From: CAJLIR01 sp964408085
GTDB lineage: Bacteria; Bacillota_I; Bacilli_A; RF39; UBA660
DNA length: 64,000 nt
Direction of reading: 5' to 3'
Assembly (NCBI GenBank): GCA_964408085.1
Contig: CAYOYB010000011.1
Coordinates: 9,308-73,307, forward strand
The notes beneath the pieces were generated by a model. The model saw nothing but the letters and a program-made list of their open reading frames with translations. It ran no database searches and was not told where the DNA came from. The position numbers and the translations under genes are program-made. Shown in pieces: positions 8,483 to 16,269 of this stretch. Position 1 is the stretch's first letter. Every line of letters starts with the position of its first letter.

Positions 8483-10228
8483 ATGATAAGCAAAATACTA
8501 TTGGCACCTTTTGTGTTTATTTATAAATTAATTACATTTATATTAGGAAATCTTTTCTATGGTTTTTTAGTTATCTGTTATGGTGTTTATTTTCTTGTAT
8601 CTGGAATTTTTAAAATAATTACTTTTCCTATAAGATTTTTACTTAAGAAAATTAATTATAGTGAAAAACAATTATTAAAACAAGAAAAGGGCAGAACAAA
8701 AAAATTAACTAAGTTACAAAAAATACAAGCTAAGCAACGTGAACAAGAACGTAAATACTTACAGGAACAGGAACGTATTGCTGCTAAGAAAAGAGAAAAA
8801 GAAGAAGATAGTTTATATTTAGCAAAAAGGGAAAAAAAGAAAATTGGGGATTTAATTAATGATTTACTTACATCAATTATTTCGATTCCTAAAAATATTA
8901 AGAAAAAAAATGAAGAACAAAGACAAAAACAATTGGAACGTAAAAATTTGTCAAGGCAAGTTTTATTACTTGATTTTGATGGTGAAGATGCAGTTAAAAG
9001 TAGTGAAAAGCAAATATATGAGTATGTTGCTAAAAGTAAAGAAGGAAAAATTGTTAAAGGATATTTTGATGCCTTTTCTAAAGTTGAAGTTCACTCATTT
9101 TTAATAAATGAAGGTTATGAAGTTTATAGTATTAGAACATCAAAATGGATTAAATTCTTCCATAGTAATTATTCGTCAAATCGTGTAAAGATTAAAACAA
9201 AAGATTTAATTTTCTTTTTAACACAGTTATCAACATATATTAAAGCAGGAATTCCTTTAGTTGATTCACTTCAAATTTTGAGTCGTCAATATAAACAAAA
9301 AAGTTATCAAAGAATTTTTAGATCAATGATGTATGACTTAACAATGGGTGAAAACTTTAGTGTAGCTATGGAAAAACAAGGAGTTGCTTTCCCTAAGTTA
9401 TTAATAAATATGGTTAGAGCATCAGAAATGACAGGTGAATTACCAGAGGCTTTAGATGATATGGAACAATATTATACTGAAGCAGAGGCAACTAGAAAAC
9501 AAATGATTACAGCTTTAACTTATCCATCGATAGTTTTTGTTATTGCGATTGGTGTTATGACCTTTATTATGGTTTATATTGTACCAAAATTCGTTGAAAT
9601 TTATGATACAATGGATGCAGCGCAAATTCCAATTTTTACAGTAATGGTTATGAAGATTAGTGATTTTTTACAAAATAATATAGTTTGGATAATGATTGTT
9701 ATTGTAATTTTGATTATTCTACTTAAGTGGCTTTATGATAATGTTAAAGCTATTAGAGCTATTATGCAAACTTTTGCGATGAAATTACCAGTGTTTGGAA
9801 ATATTATAATTTATAATGAGGTAACAATGTTTACTAAAACCTTTTCTTCATTATTAAAACATAATGTTTTCATTACTGATAGTATGGAAATTTTAAATAA
9901 AATTACTAATAATGAAATATATAAAAATATGATTTTAGATACTATTAGTAATTTAGCTAAGGGTGAAAAAATATCTGTAGCATTTAATAATCAATGGGCA
10001 TTCCCAATCCCAGCTTATGAAATGATTGTTACAGGTGAAAGAACTGGTCAATTGCCAGAGATGATGAGTAAAGTTTCTTCTTATTATCAAGAGCAACATC
10101 GAAATTCTGTAACGCGTGTTAAAGCCTTTATTGAACCAGTTTTAATTATTTTCTTAACAGTTGGTGTTGGTTTTATCATATTGTCAATTGTTATTCCAAT
10201 GTTTAATATGTATAATGAAATTCAATAG
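8483..10228 (+). CDS. Type II secretion / type IV pilus inner-membrane protein (PilC/GspF/ComGB family) with long N-terminal extension
   Basis: This is a 581-residue protein. Residues about 1-55 are hydrophobic (two possible membrane helices). Residues 60-150 are a highly charged Lys/Glu/Gln coiled-coil-like segment. The normal GspF family starts near SKEGKIVKGYFDAFSKVEVHSFL. Two T2SSF repeats follow (IKTKDLIFFLTQLSTYIKAGIPL and NEVTMFTKTFSSLLKHNVFI), each followed by membrane helices. Members form the platform that assembles pseudopili. The usual length is about 400 residues, so the N-terminal 170 residues are extra. The ATG at 8483 is preferred over a GTG one codon upstream; both follow GGGTGATG. 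The gene is nearly contiguous with the prepilin peptidase. No assembly ATPase gene is present in this window. Confidence 0.88.
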   Translation: MISKILLAPFVFIYKLITFILGNLFYGFLVICYGVYFLVSGIFKIITFPIRFLLKKINYSEKQLLKQEKGRTKKLTKLQKIQAKQREQERKYLQEQERIAAKKREKEEDSLYLAKREKKKIGDLINDLLTSIISIPKNIKKKNEEQRQKQLERKNLSRQVLLLDFDGEDAVKSSEKQIYEYVAKSKEGKIVKGYFDAFSKVEVHSFLINEGYEVYSIRTSKWIKFFHSNYSSNRVKIKTKDLIFFLTQLSTYIKAGIPLVDSLQILSRQYKQKSYQRIFRSMMYDLTMGENFSVAMEKQGVAFPKLLINMVRASEMTGELPEALDDMEQYYTEAEATRKQMITALTYPSIVFVIAIGVMTFIMVYIVPKFVEIYDTMDAAQIPIFTVMVMKISDFLQNNIVWIMIVIVILIILLKWLYDNVKAIRAIMQTFAMKLPVFGNIIIYNEVTMFTKTFSSLLKHNVFITDSMEILNKITNNEIYKNMILDTISNLAKGEKISVAFNNQWAFPIPAYEMIVTGERTGQLPEMMSKVSSYYQEQHRNSVTRVKAFIEPVLIIFLTVGVGFIILSIVIPMFNMYNEIQ

Positions 10229-10237
10229 GAGTTGTGT

Positions 10238-11008
10238 ATGATGGAAATTTATTATATTTGTGTATTTTTTATCTTTGGAGCGATACTAGGATCATTTTAT
10301 AATGTTGTTGGTTATCGATTACCTAAAGGTGAGTCAGTAATTTTTCCATCATCACATTGTACTAATTGTGGTCATAAATTAAAACCATATGAATTAGTTC
10401 CTATTTTTTCTTTTTTATTTTTAAAAGGGAAATGTAGCAGTTGTAAACAAAAAATTTCGTGGTTTTATACTATTTTTGAGTTTTTAACTGGTTTATTATT
10501 TGTATTATGTTATTTAGTTTTTAAAGATAGTATTATTGATTTAGCCATTGCTTTGACTTTTGTTTCAATGATAATAATTATTTTTGTTAGTGATTTTCAT
10601 TATTTAATTATTCCTGATTCTGTGTTATTAATTTTTTCAATCGCTTTATTAATTGAATTAGTTATAAAAAATGGAATTAGCAGTATTTATTTACCACTTA
10701 TTAATGGAGGTCTTTCTTTTTTAGCTATGTATATAATAAAATTACTAGGAGATTTTATTTTTAAAAAAGAGTCTATGGGTGGAGGAGACATAAAACTTTT
10801 ATTTGTAATTGGCTTAGTTTTAGGTTTCCCACAAGCTTTATTTTCAATTTTTGTTGGTTCTTTAGTTGGTTTACCAATTGCATTTATTATTTTGCTTAAG
10901 AAGAAAGATCATGTTATTCCTTTTGGGCCATTATTAGGAATTGGAGCATTAATAGTCATGTTAACACAATTTAATGTCATTGAATTTTTTAATTCAATGA
11001 TAAAGTAA
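10238..11008 (+). CDS. Prepilin peptidase (A24 family, PilD/ComC)
   Basis: This is a 256-residue polytopic membrane aspartic peptidase that cleaves and methylates type IV prepilins. The N-terminal methyltransferase-like domain has the two zinc CxxC pairs (C41-C44 and C66-C69). The two catalytic aspartates are visible in SDFHYLIIPDS and in GGGDIKLL. About eight membrane helices are present. The ATG at 10238 follows AGGAG (10227-10231) by six bases; 10241 is possible. Likely substrates in the window are the prepilins at 13635 and 22004, which carry GFTLIELL and GFTLVELL cleavage sites. Confidence 0.93.
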   Translation: MMEIYYICVFFIFGAILGSFYNVVGYRLPKGESVIFPSSHCTNCGHKLKPYELVPIFSFLFLKGKCSSCKQKISWFYTIFEFLTGLLFVLCYLVFKDSIIDLAIALTFVSMIIIIFVSDFHYLIIPDSVLLIFSIALLIELVIKNGISSIYLPLINGGLSFLAMYIIKLLGDFIFKKESMGGGDIKLLFVIGLVLGFPQALFSIFVGSLVGLPIAFIILLKKKDHVIPFGPLLGIGALIVMLTQFNVIEFFNSMIK

Positions 11009-11010
11009 TT

Positions 11011-11038
11011 AAGCATACTTAAAATGGTATGTTTTTTT
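11011..11038 (+). terminator. Weak intrinsic terminator
   Basis: GCATAC (11013-11018) pairs with GTATGT (11027-11032), with one G-U pair, and is followed by a T tract. Confidence 0.5.
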
Positions 11039-11039
11039 G

Positions 11040-11068
11040 TTTACAAGATTATATTTTAATGTTATAAT
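11040..11068 (+). promoter_or_regulatory. Promoter of the AAA+ ATPase gene
   Basis: TTTACA (11040-11045) and TATAAT (11063-11068) have 17-base spacing and lie 24 bases before the ATG at 11093. Confidence 0.65.
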
Positions 11069-11092
11069 ATAAGACTTAAAGGGTGGTTTTTT

Positions 11093-12601
11093 ATGGAAGA
11101 AGTAACAATAGCTATAGTTTTTGAGCATAAAAAAATTAGAAATGGTTTTTGGGAGTTAATTCCAAAAGAATATATAATTTGTAGTTCTTTTGATGTTGAT
11201 GATAGTGATTTTGAATATGATAATGATGATGATTATGATGTTAAGTATAAATTTGTTGATGAATCTAACTTTTTTGGAGAAGGTATTGGTTATCCAATTT
11301 CACTATCAGAAAGTGAAGATGATAGTAAGATTGAAACCATTGCTAAATCGTATTTTGAGCAAATTAGAAGGATTAAACATTTTGAAAGGGTTAATGGCGC
11401 TGGCAAAAAATATTTTTATCAAGTTAATGAAGATAACAGTTTATTAGCCACTAATATTATTAATTATTATTCTGAGGATAATAGTGAATTAATTTGTAAA
11501 AAAATTTGTGATAAATCTGGTAATTTAGATATGGATCGTATTTATAATATTTTAAAAGCTAATAAACATAATTATGAAAAAATGATTAAAAAATCAAAAA
11601 AAAATAATCTAAATAATAGAGAAAAATATGATTCTATTTTAAACGTTCATGAAGCTTATGAAAAGTTAAGTAAGTATATTATTTCTCAAGATGAAGCTTT
11701 AAAACAAGTTTTATTAACAATAAGAAATAATATTCAAAAAGTTGATAAAGGTTATCCACTTAGTAATATTTTATTAATTGGACCAACAGGAGTAGGAAAA
11801 ACACTAATTGCGAATGCAGTAGCTGATGTTTTGGGTGTGCCATATGCAAGCATTGATGCATCTAATTGTAGTGCACCTGGTTATATGGGGTCTGATATAA
11901 CAGGATGTTTAAAAAATTTATATATAAAGGCAAACTGTGATATAGAACAAGCTCAAAAAGGTATTATTTTTATAGATGAACTTGATAAGTTAGCGATTAA
12001 AGATACACAAGATTATGTTAAAACAATCGCAGTTCAAGACACTTTGCTAAAAATGGTTGAAGGGCAGGACTATGATTTATTTGAAAATGATATCTATGTG
12101 GGACCAGTCATTCTTAATACTGCTAAAATTACTTTTATTGCTGCTGGTGCTTTTGAAACTATAACATCACCTAAAATTGAAAAAAATATTGGTTTTGAAT
12201 CCCAAGATATAACATTACCTAATTATAAAAAAGATATTGATAAAAAAGTAATTCAATATGGTATGAAGAGTGAATTAATGGGAAGGTTTAATAAAGTGTT
12301 ATTGAACCCTTTGAAAGTTGAAGATATTATAAAAATAATTTTATCAGAGAAAAGTATTTTTAATTATTATTTAGAAGTATTTAAAGATTATGGTATTGAA
12401 TTTAAACGTAGCGATAATTTTATTGAAACATTGGCAAAATATTCTATGAAAAAGAATGGTGGAGCAAGAGGTATTAATCAAGTTTTGGAGAGTGTTTTTG
12501 GAGATTGTTTATGGGAAATACTTGAATCTGACAAAAAATTCACTGAATTAAGTGTTAGTGAAGAAATAGTGACAGATCCTAAAAAATATATTTTGAAATA
12601 A
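11093..12601 (+). CDS. ClpX/HslU-like AAA+ ATPase with unusual N-terminal domain
   Basis: This is a 502-residue protein. Residues about 195-500 are an AAA+ module of the Clp/HslU (HSP100) type: Walker A GPTGVGKT (230-237), Walker B IIFIDELDKL (291-300), and a C-terminal small domain with GGARGINQ near residue 460 (sensor 2). The ClpX N-terminal zinc-binding domain (four Cys) is missing; instead there are ~190 residues, very acidic at 35-60 (DVDDSDFEYDNDDDYDV), that I do not recognise. No obvious IGF loop for ClpP docking is seen, although ENIGFES/KNIGFESQD near residue 380 has an IGF triplet where ClpX has one. It is likely an unfoldase or adaptor-type ATPase, with substrates unknown. It has its own promoter. 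Confidence 0.8.
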   Translation: MEEVTIAIVFEHKKIRNGFWELIPKEYIICSSFDVDDSDFEYDNDDDYDVKYKFVDESNFFGEGIGYPISLSESEDDSKIETIAKSYFEQIRRIKHFERVNGAGKKYFYQVNEDNSLLATNIINYYSEDNSELICKKICDKSGNLDMDRIYNILKANKHNYEKMIKKSKKNNLNNREKYDSILNVHEAYEKLSKYIISQDEALKQVLLTIRNNIQKVDKGYPLSNILLIGPTGVGKTLIANAVADVLGVPYASIDASNCSAPGYMGSDITGCLKNLYIKANCDIEQAQKGIIFIDELDKLAIKDTQDYVKTIAVQDTLLKMVEGQDYDLFENDIYVGPVILNTAKITFIAAGAFETITSPKIEKNIGFESQDITLPNYKKDIDKKVIQYGMKSELMGRFNKVLLNPLKVEDIIKIILSEKSIFNYYLEVFKDYGIEFKRSDNFIETLAKYSMKKNGGARGINQVLESVFGDCLWEILESDKKFTELSVSEEIVTDPKKYILK

Positions 12602-12620
12602 TTTAGTGATATAGTATAAT
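12593..12620 (+). promoter_or_regulatory. Promoter before the TtcA-like gene
   Basis: TTGAAA (12593-12598) and TATAAT (12615-12620) are 16 bases apart; the -35 overlaps the end of the ATPase gene. Confidence 0.55.
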
Positions 12621-12636
12621 TATTTTGGTGAATAAA

Positions 12637-13446
12637 ATGGAAAAATATCGTGAAATAGAAAAAAGTATAATAAAAAAATATCGTAAAGAAATATGGAGTA
12701 AATTTGTTAAAGCAATTAAAGAGTATAAATTGATTCAAGAAAATGATAAAATTGCTGTTTGTATTAGTGGAGGTAAAGATTCCTTTTTATTAGCCAAATG
12801 TATGGAAGAGTTAAAACGACATGGTCAATTTAAATTTGATTTAGAATTTATTGTCATGAATCCAGGTTATAATAAAGAGAATTTAAATAAAATTTTAGAA
12901 AATGTTAAATTATTAAATTTAAATATCCATTTATTTGAAAGTAATATTTTTGAAGTTTCTAAAAAAAGCTTAGGAGATAATCCATGTTATTTATGCGCTA
13001 GAATGCGAAGAGGATATTTATATAGTAAAGCTAAAGAATTAGGTTGTAATAAAATAGCTTTGGGGCATCATTTTAATGATGTTATCGAAACAGTAATGCT
13101 TAATATGATTTTTAATGGTCAATTTTCTAGTATGATGCCTAAATTAAAAAGTGATAATTTTGAGGAAATGGAACTTATTAGACCTTTATATTTTATTTTT
13201 GAGAAAGATATTATTACGTGGGCTAAATATAATGGGTTAGAATTTATAGATTGTGCTTGTTCAGTTACTAAAAAAGGTATAGGAAGAAGAAAGCAAATTA
13301 AAGAATTAATTGAAAATTTAAAAGAACTAAACCCTAATATTGATTTAAATATTTTTAAATCAACTTGTAATGTTAATTTAAATACAATGATTTCTTATCA
13401 TAAAGATGGTAATGAATATAATTTTTTAGATGATTATAATAAATAG
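12637..13446 (+). CDS. TtcA-family PP-loop ATPase (tRNA 2-thiolation type)
   Basis: This is a 269-residue N-type ATP pyrophosphatase. The PP-loop SGGKDS is at residues 44-49. The TtcA-type CxxC is in NPCYLCARMRRG (C117, C120), with a further Cys pair in DCACS near residue 210, as expected for an enzyme that binds a [4Fe-4S] cluster. GHHFNDVIET is also typical. TtcA thiolates C32 of tRNAs, but close paralogues exist in Firmicutes whose targets are unknown, so the substrate is not certain. The start chosen is the ATG at 12637, six bases after GGTGA; the earlier TTG and GTG codons lie within that ribosome site. Confidence 0.82.
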   Translation: MEKYREIEKSIIKKYRKEIWSKFVKAIKEYKLIQENDKIAVCISGGKDSFLLAKCMEELKRHGQFKFDLEFIVMNPGYNKENLNKILENVKLLNLNIHLFESNIFEVSKKSLGDNPCYLCARMRRGYLYSKAKELGCNKIALGHHFNDVIETVMLNMIFNGQFSSMMPKLKSDNFEEMELIRPLYFIFEKDIITWAKYNGLEFIDCACSVTKKGIGRRKQIKELIENLKELNPNIDLNIFKSTCNVNLNTMISYHKDGNEYNFLDDYNK

Positions 13447-13455
13447 TTTTAAATT

Positions 13456-13479
13456 AAGATAATTAGATTTATCTTTTTT
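13456..13479 (+). terminator. Intrinsic terminator
   Basis: AAGATAA (13456-13462) pairs with TTATCTT (13469-13475), followed by a T tract. Confidence 0.6.
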
Positions 13480-13634
13480 TATTTTATAACATTATATTTC
13501 TTTAAATAAAAAATAAATACACTATAATAAATATCAAGATAATGTCAATAATAAAAAAAATAGGTAGATATTATTGAAAGCAAAGAATTGCAATGTTATA
13601 ATAAGTTATGTATAGTAGGAAAAGGAGTAAAGAG

Positions 13635-14750
13635 ATGAAAAAGAAAAATGGTTTTACATTAATAGAATTATTAGCTGTAATAGTAATATTAGCAATAATA
13701 GCTTTAATAGCAGTGCCACAAATATTAAATATATTAAATAAGGCAAGACTAAATGCAGCAAAAGATTCAACATATGGAATAGTAAAGGCAGCAGAAACTT
13801 ATGCAACAAACTTTATGTTAGAAAATAATGGGTCATTACCAAGTGAAGCTATAGAGTTTGAATGTAGTAGTAGTGGTTGTAATTTAAAAACAACCTTAAC
13901 AGGTTATAATTTAACAGGTCTAAATAATTTAGATTTTAAAGGAACAAAACCAACAAGTGGTAAAGTAATAATAAGTAATAATGGAAGAACTATAGTAGCA
14001 GAAAATTTAAAGATAAATGGTTTTAATTGTAATTATACAAATGATACAGCAACATGTACTAGTGATGGTGGTAGTGCAACACCAGAACCTATAACACCAG
14101 TAGTAACAGGACCAACGAGTGAAAATCCACCAAGTGGAGTAGAAGGATATACAGGAGTTTTAAAAATAGTATATTTGGATCCAACGGATTTAACAAATAG
14201 TTGTGATGCAAGTAATATAAATAGTGATACAGAAACAAAAACAGGATGTATGAAATGGTATGCATATGCAGATGATGCTACAACTTATACAATGATATTA
14301 GACCATAATACAACCGCAACAGTTGCATGGAATTCAGATAATGATAATAGTAGTATGAAAGAAGTAGCAGAACAATTAACAAATGATATAGTAGGATGGA
14401 ATAGTAGTTTAAGCCCAAGATTAATAACAGCTGATGAAGTTGCTCAGATTACTGGAAATACCAGCTGGAATTCAGCGACAGCTACATCAGCATTTACAGA
14501 TCACATTGCTTTAGCTTCATCATATGGCTGGTTATTTGATAGAACAAACTATTGTATAGGTTGCTTAAATAATGCAATAGGAACATATACAAGTGGATAT
14601 TGGACAAGTAGTACCTATTTTGGAGATTCCATCGAAGTTTGGCACGTCGACTCTAGCGGGGTCTTGCACGTCAATTTTGTGTCCGATGCGACTCGTTATG
14701 GCGTTCGCCCAGTTATAACTGTCTCAAAATCTAAAATTTCAGAGATGTAA
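13635..14750 (+). CDS. Type IV prepilin-like protein with C-terminal lectin-like domain carrying a putative DGR variable region
   Basis: This is a 371-residue protein. A short basic leader is followed by GFTLIELLAVIVILAIIALI, a type III signal cleaved by prepilin peptidase, then a pilin N-terminal helix. Residues ~45-145 are a pilin-like region. A Pro/Glu/Thr linker (TPEPITPVVTGP) follows, then a ~200-residue domain (GCMKWYAYADDATTYTMIL ... GYWTSSTYFG ... YGVRPVITV) resembling DUF6273/C-lectin-like modules. The ATG at 13635 follows AAAGGAG; the in-frame ATG at 13608 has no ribosome site. Codon use changes along the gene: A-ending codons at first (ATA, GTA, GCA), mixed in the middle, then a C-rich block at 14624-14712 that looks like a diversity-generating retroelement target. 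It is likely a surface-exposed minor or tip pilin; ligand binding is inferred. Confidence 0.85.
   Translation: MKKKNGFTLIELLAVIVILAIIALIAVPQILNILNKARLNAAKDSTYGIVKAAETYATNFMLENNGSLPSEAIEFECSSSGCNLKTTLTGYNLTGLNNLDFKGTKPTSGKVIISNNGRTIVAENLKINGFNCNYTNDTATCTSDGGSATPEPITPVVTGPTSENPPSGVEGYTGVLKIVYLDPTDLTNSCDASNINSDTETKTGCMKWYAYADDATTYTMILDHNTTATVAWNSDNDNSSMKEVAEQLTNDIVGWNSSLSPRLITADEVAQITGNTSWNSATATSAFTDHIALASSYGWLFDRTNYCIGCLNNAIGTYTSGYWTSSTYFGDSIEVWHVDSSGVLHVNFVSDATRYGVRPVITVSKSKISEM
14624..14735 (+). other. Putative DGR variable region (VR) at the 3' end of the pilin gene
   Basis: Between 14624 and 14711, 12 of 29 codons end in C, in a gene and genome that almost always use A or T there. The successive codons after TGG (14640) are CAC, GTC, GAC, TCT, AGC, GGG, GTC, TTG, CAC and GTC. 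Those encoding different residues (H, D, S, V, H) share the form N-N-C, as expected if a template carried AAC at these sites and adenines were randomised. The block ends in TATGGCGTTCGCCCA, a GC-rich invariant-looking stretch encoding YGVRP, close to the stop codon, which is the usual VR position. The template repeat and reverse transcriptase are not in this window. Confidence 0.65.
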
Positions 14751-14788
14751 AAAAATAGTATGTAACTTTACACTAAATTAAAATTTAT

Positions 14789-14818
14789 TTGCATATTTAT
14801 CTAATTTTGTGATATAAT
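14789..14818 (+). promoter_or_regulatory. Promoter of the 6S RNA candidate
   Basis: TTGCAT (14789-14794) and TATAAT (14813-14818) are 18 bases apart and no gene starts downstream for 220 bases, so a non-coding transcript is expected. Confidence 0.6.
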
Positions 14819-14825
14819 ATAATTG

Positions 14826-15008
14826 TCTAGAAGATAGGAAAAGCCTATTTAAGAAAAACCTACTAATTAAAACGATAGGGAATCTAATTTGTTGGTGGTG
14901 TTGAATATTTGCATTTATGCAAAGATCCTAAAACCAATAATGTGATGCCCACCTGGGAGACTAGGTTTTGATCGTTAATGGCCCCTTCTTCTGGGCTTTT
15001 TTTTGTGG
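14826..15008 (+). ncRNA. ssrS: Probable 6S RNA
   Basis: The ~180-base interval between the pilin gene and tcdA has a promoter, no open frame and a GC-richer sequence than its surroundings. The 5' end (AAAAGCCTA near 14838) can pair with the 3' end (TGGGCTTTT near 14996-15004), giving a closing stem that runs into a T tract, as in 6S RNAs. Internal pairings are also possible (AAAACCTA with TAGGTTTT; ACGAT with ATCGT). In Bacillus the 6S-1 gene bsrA lies next to yrvM, the homologue of the following gene tcdA. 6S RNA binds and holds sigma-A RNA polymerase in stationary phase. The family is assigned by place and shape, not by a covariance search. Confidence 0.55.
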
Positions 15009-15040
15009 TTAAAAGATGTTATAATTAAATTGGTGAGACT

Positions 15041-15721
15041 ATGAATCAATTTTCAAGATTAGAATTATTAATAGGTTTAGATAATTTAGAAAAACTTAAA
15101 AATACAACAGTTTTAATTATTGGACTTGGTGGTGTTGGCAGTTTTGCTCTTGAATCATTAGTTAGAAATGGTATTGGTAAAGTTATTATTGTTGATAATG
15201 ATATAGTAGATATAACTAATTTAAATAGGCAGATTATGACTTTACAAAGTAATGTAGGAGAGTTTAAGACAGATGTTTGGGAAAAAAGAATTTTAGAGAT
15301 AAATCCTAATTGTATAGTAAAAAAAGTTGCCAAATTTATTACTAAAGACAATATAAATGAATTATTTTGTGAAAATATTGACTATATTGTCGATGCTTGT
15401 GATACAATAGAAGTTAAGCAAGAATTAATAAGACAGTCAAAGGTACAAAATATTAAGCTTATTTCTTCGATGGGTACAGGTAATAAAATGGATCCAAGTC
15501 GCTTAAAGATTATGGATATAAGAAAAACCTCTTATGATCCAATTGCTAGTATTTTAAGACGCATGGTTCGTGATGAGCATATAAATGGTAAAGTTATGGT
15601 TGTGTGTAGTGATGAGTCACCAATTAAAAATAATAGTAAAATATTAGGCTCTAATTGTTTGGTTCCATCAACTGCTGGATTATTATGTTCTAGTTATATT
15701 ATTAATGATATATTGAGGTGA
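15041..15721 (+). CDS. tcdA: tRNA threonylcarbamoyladenosine dehydratase TcdA (YrvM)
   Basis: This is a 226-residue ThiF/E1-like enzyme. It activates the carboxylate of t6A37 in tRNA with ATP and dehydrates it to cyclic t6A. Visible are the nucleotide-binding GLGGVGS (28-34), the adenylation residues in DNDIVDITNLNRQ, and the conserved SSMGTGNKMDPSRLKIMDIRKTSYDPIA region typical of TcdA rather than of ThiF or MoeB. The start follows GGTGAG by four bases and TATAAT lies at 15020-15025. Slightly short compared with the usual ~250 residues. The next gene starts four bases after the stop, forming an operon with the unknown gene and rsmE. Confidence 0.92.
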   Translation: MNQFSRLELLIGLDNLEKLKNTTVLIIGLGGVGSFALESLVRNGIGKVIIVDNDIVDITNLNRQIMTLQSNVGEFKTDVWEKRILEINPNCIVKKVAKFITKDNINELFCENIDYIVDACDTIEVKQELIRQSKVQNIKLISSMGTGNKMDPSRLKIMDIRKTSYDPIASILRRMVRDEHINGKVMVVCSDESPIKNNSKILGSNCLVPSTAGLLCSSYIINDILR

Positions 15722-15725
15722 TTTT

Positions 15726-16262
15726 TTGAAACAGGAGTTATTAAAAATTATTCAAGATTTTAATGGTAATGTTTTTACATTAGGAATTATTGATAAAGAA
15801 TTGATTCACGCTATTCAAAAGAATACAAAGATTGCTCATTTTTTAATGTTAAATATTAATCAAACAGTTGAATATGAAAGGTCAGATAATTATAAACCTA
15901 CTAAACGAATTAAGATAAAAAAAATAAGAAAAAAGAATAAAAAGAAAAATATAGATTATACTTTGTGTGAAATAAGTGACTGTAAAAATCATTTTCAAAC
16001 ATTTATTAATGATACTATCTATTTTAATAAGAATAAAATTTTCTATTATGGAAAAACTAGTGAATATGACTTAGATGTTTTAATAAAAAAGTATCGTCGA
16101 TATAATGTTACAATTAATTTAATTAAATATCCAAATGATGATTTTATTTTAGAAATAGATACGACTAAAGCAAAAACAAATAAATTTAAAAATCTTTTTT
16201 ATCGTTTTATTGATTTTTTTATAATGCTTTTTGATTATTTAACAGAGTTTTTAATAAGTTAG
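15726..16262 (+). CDS. Protein of unknown function between tcdA and rsmE
   Basis: This is a 178-residue protein with a TTG start at 15726 placed six bases after GAGGTGAT. The N-terminal half (LLKIIQDFNGNVFTLGIIDKELIHAIQKNTKIAHFLML) looks globular. A very basic stretch follows (KRIKIKKIRKKNKKKN, about residues 58-75). The end is hydrophobic (FYRFIDFFIMLFDYLTEFLI) and could be a membrane-attachment helix. The pattern FTLGIIDKEL...IAHFLMLN recalls the start of a methyltransferase-like fold, but no SAM motif is visible, so I make no functional claim. The tight spacing to tcdA and rsmE suggests a link with RNA modification or ribosomes. Confidence 0.6.
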   Translation: MKQELLKIIQDFNGNVFTLGIIDKELIHAIQKNTKIAHFLMLNINQTVEYERSDNYKPTKRIKIKKIRKKNKKKNIDYTLCEISDCKNHFQTFINDTIYFNKNKIFYYGKTSEYDLDVLIKKYRRYNVTINLIKYPNDDFILEIDTTKAKTNKFKNLFYRFIDFFIMLFDYLTEFLIS

Positions 16263-16269
16263 GTGAGTT

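Noticed and set aside
14826..15008. T-box leader for tcdA
   Set aside because: No AGGGTGG-ACCGCG antiterminator box, and tcdA is not an aminoacyl-tRNA or amino-acid gene; 6S RNA fits better.
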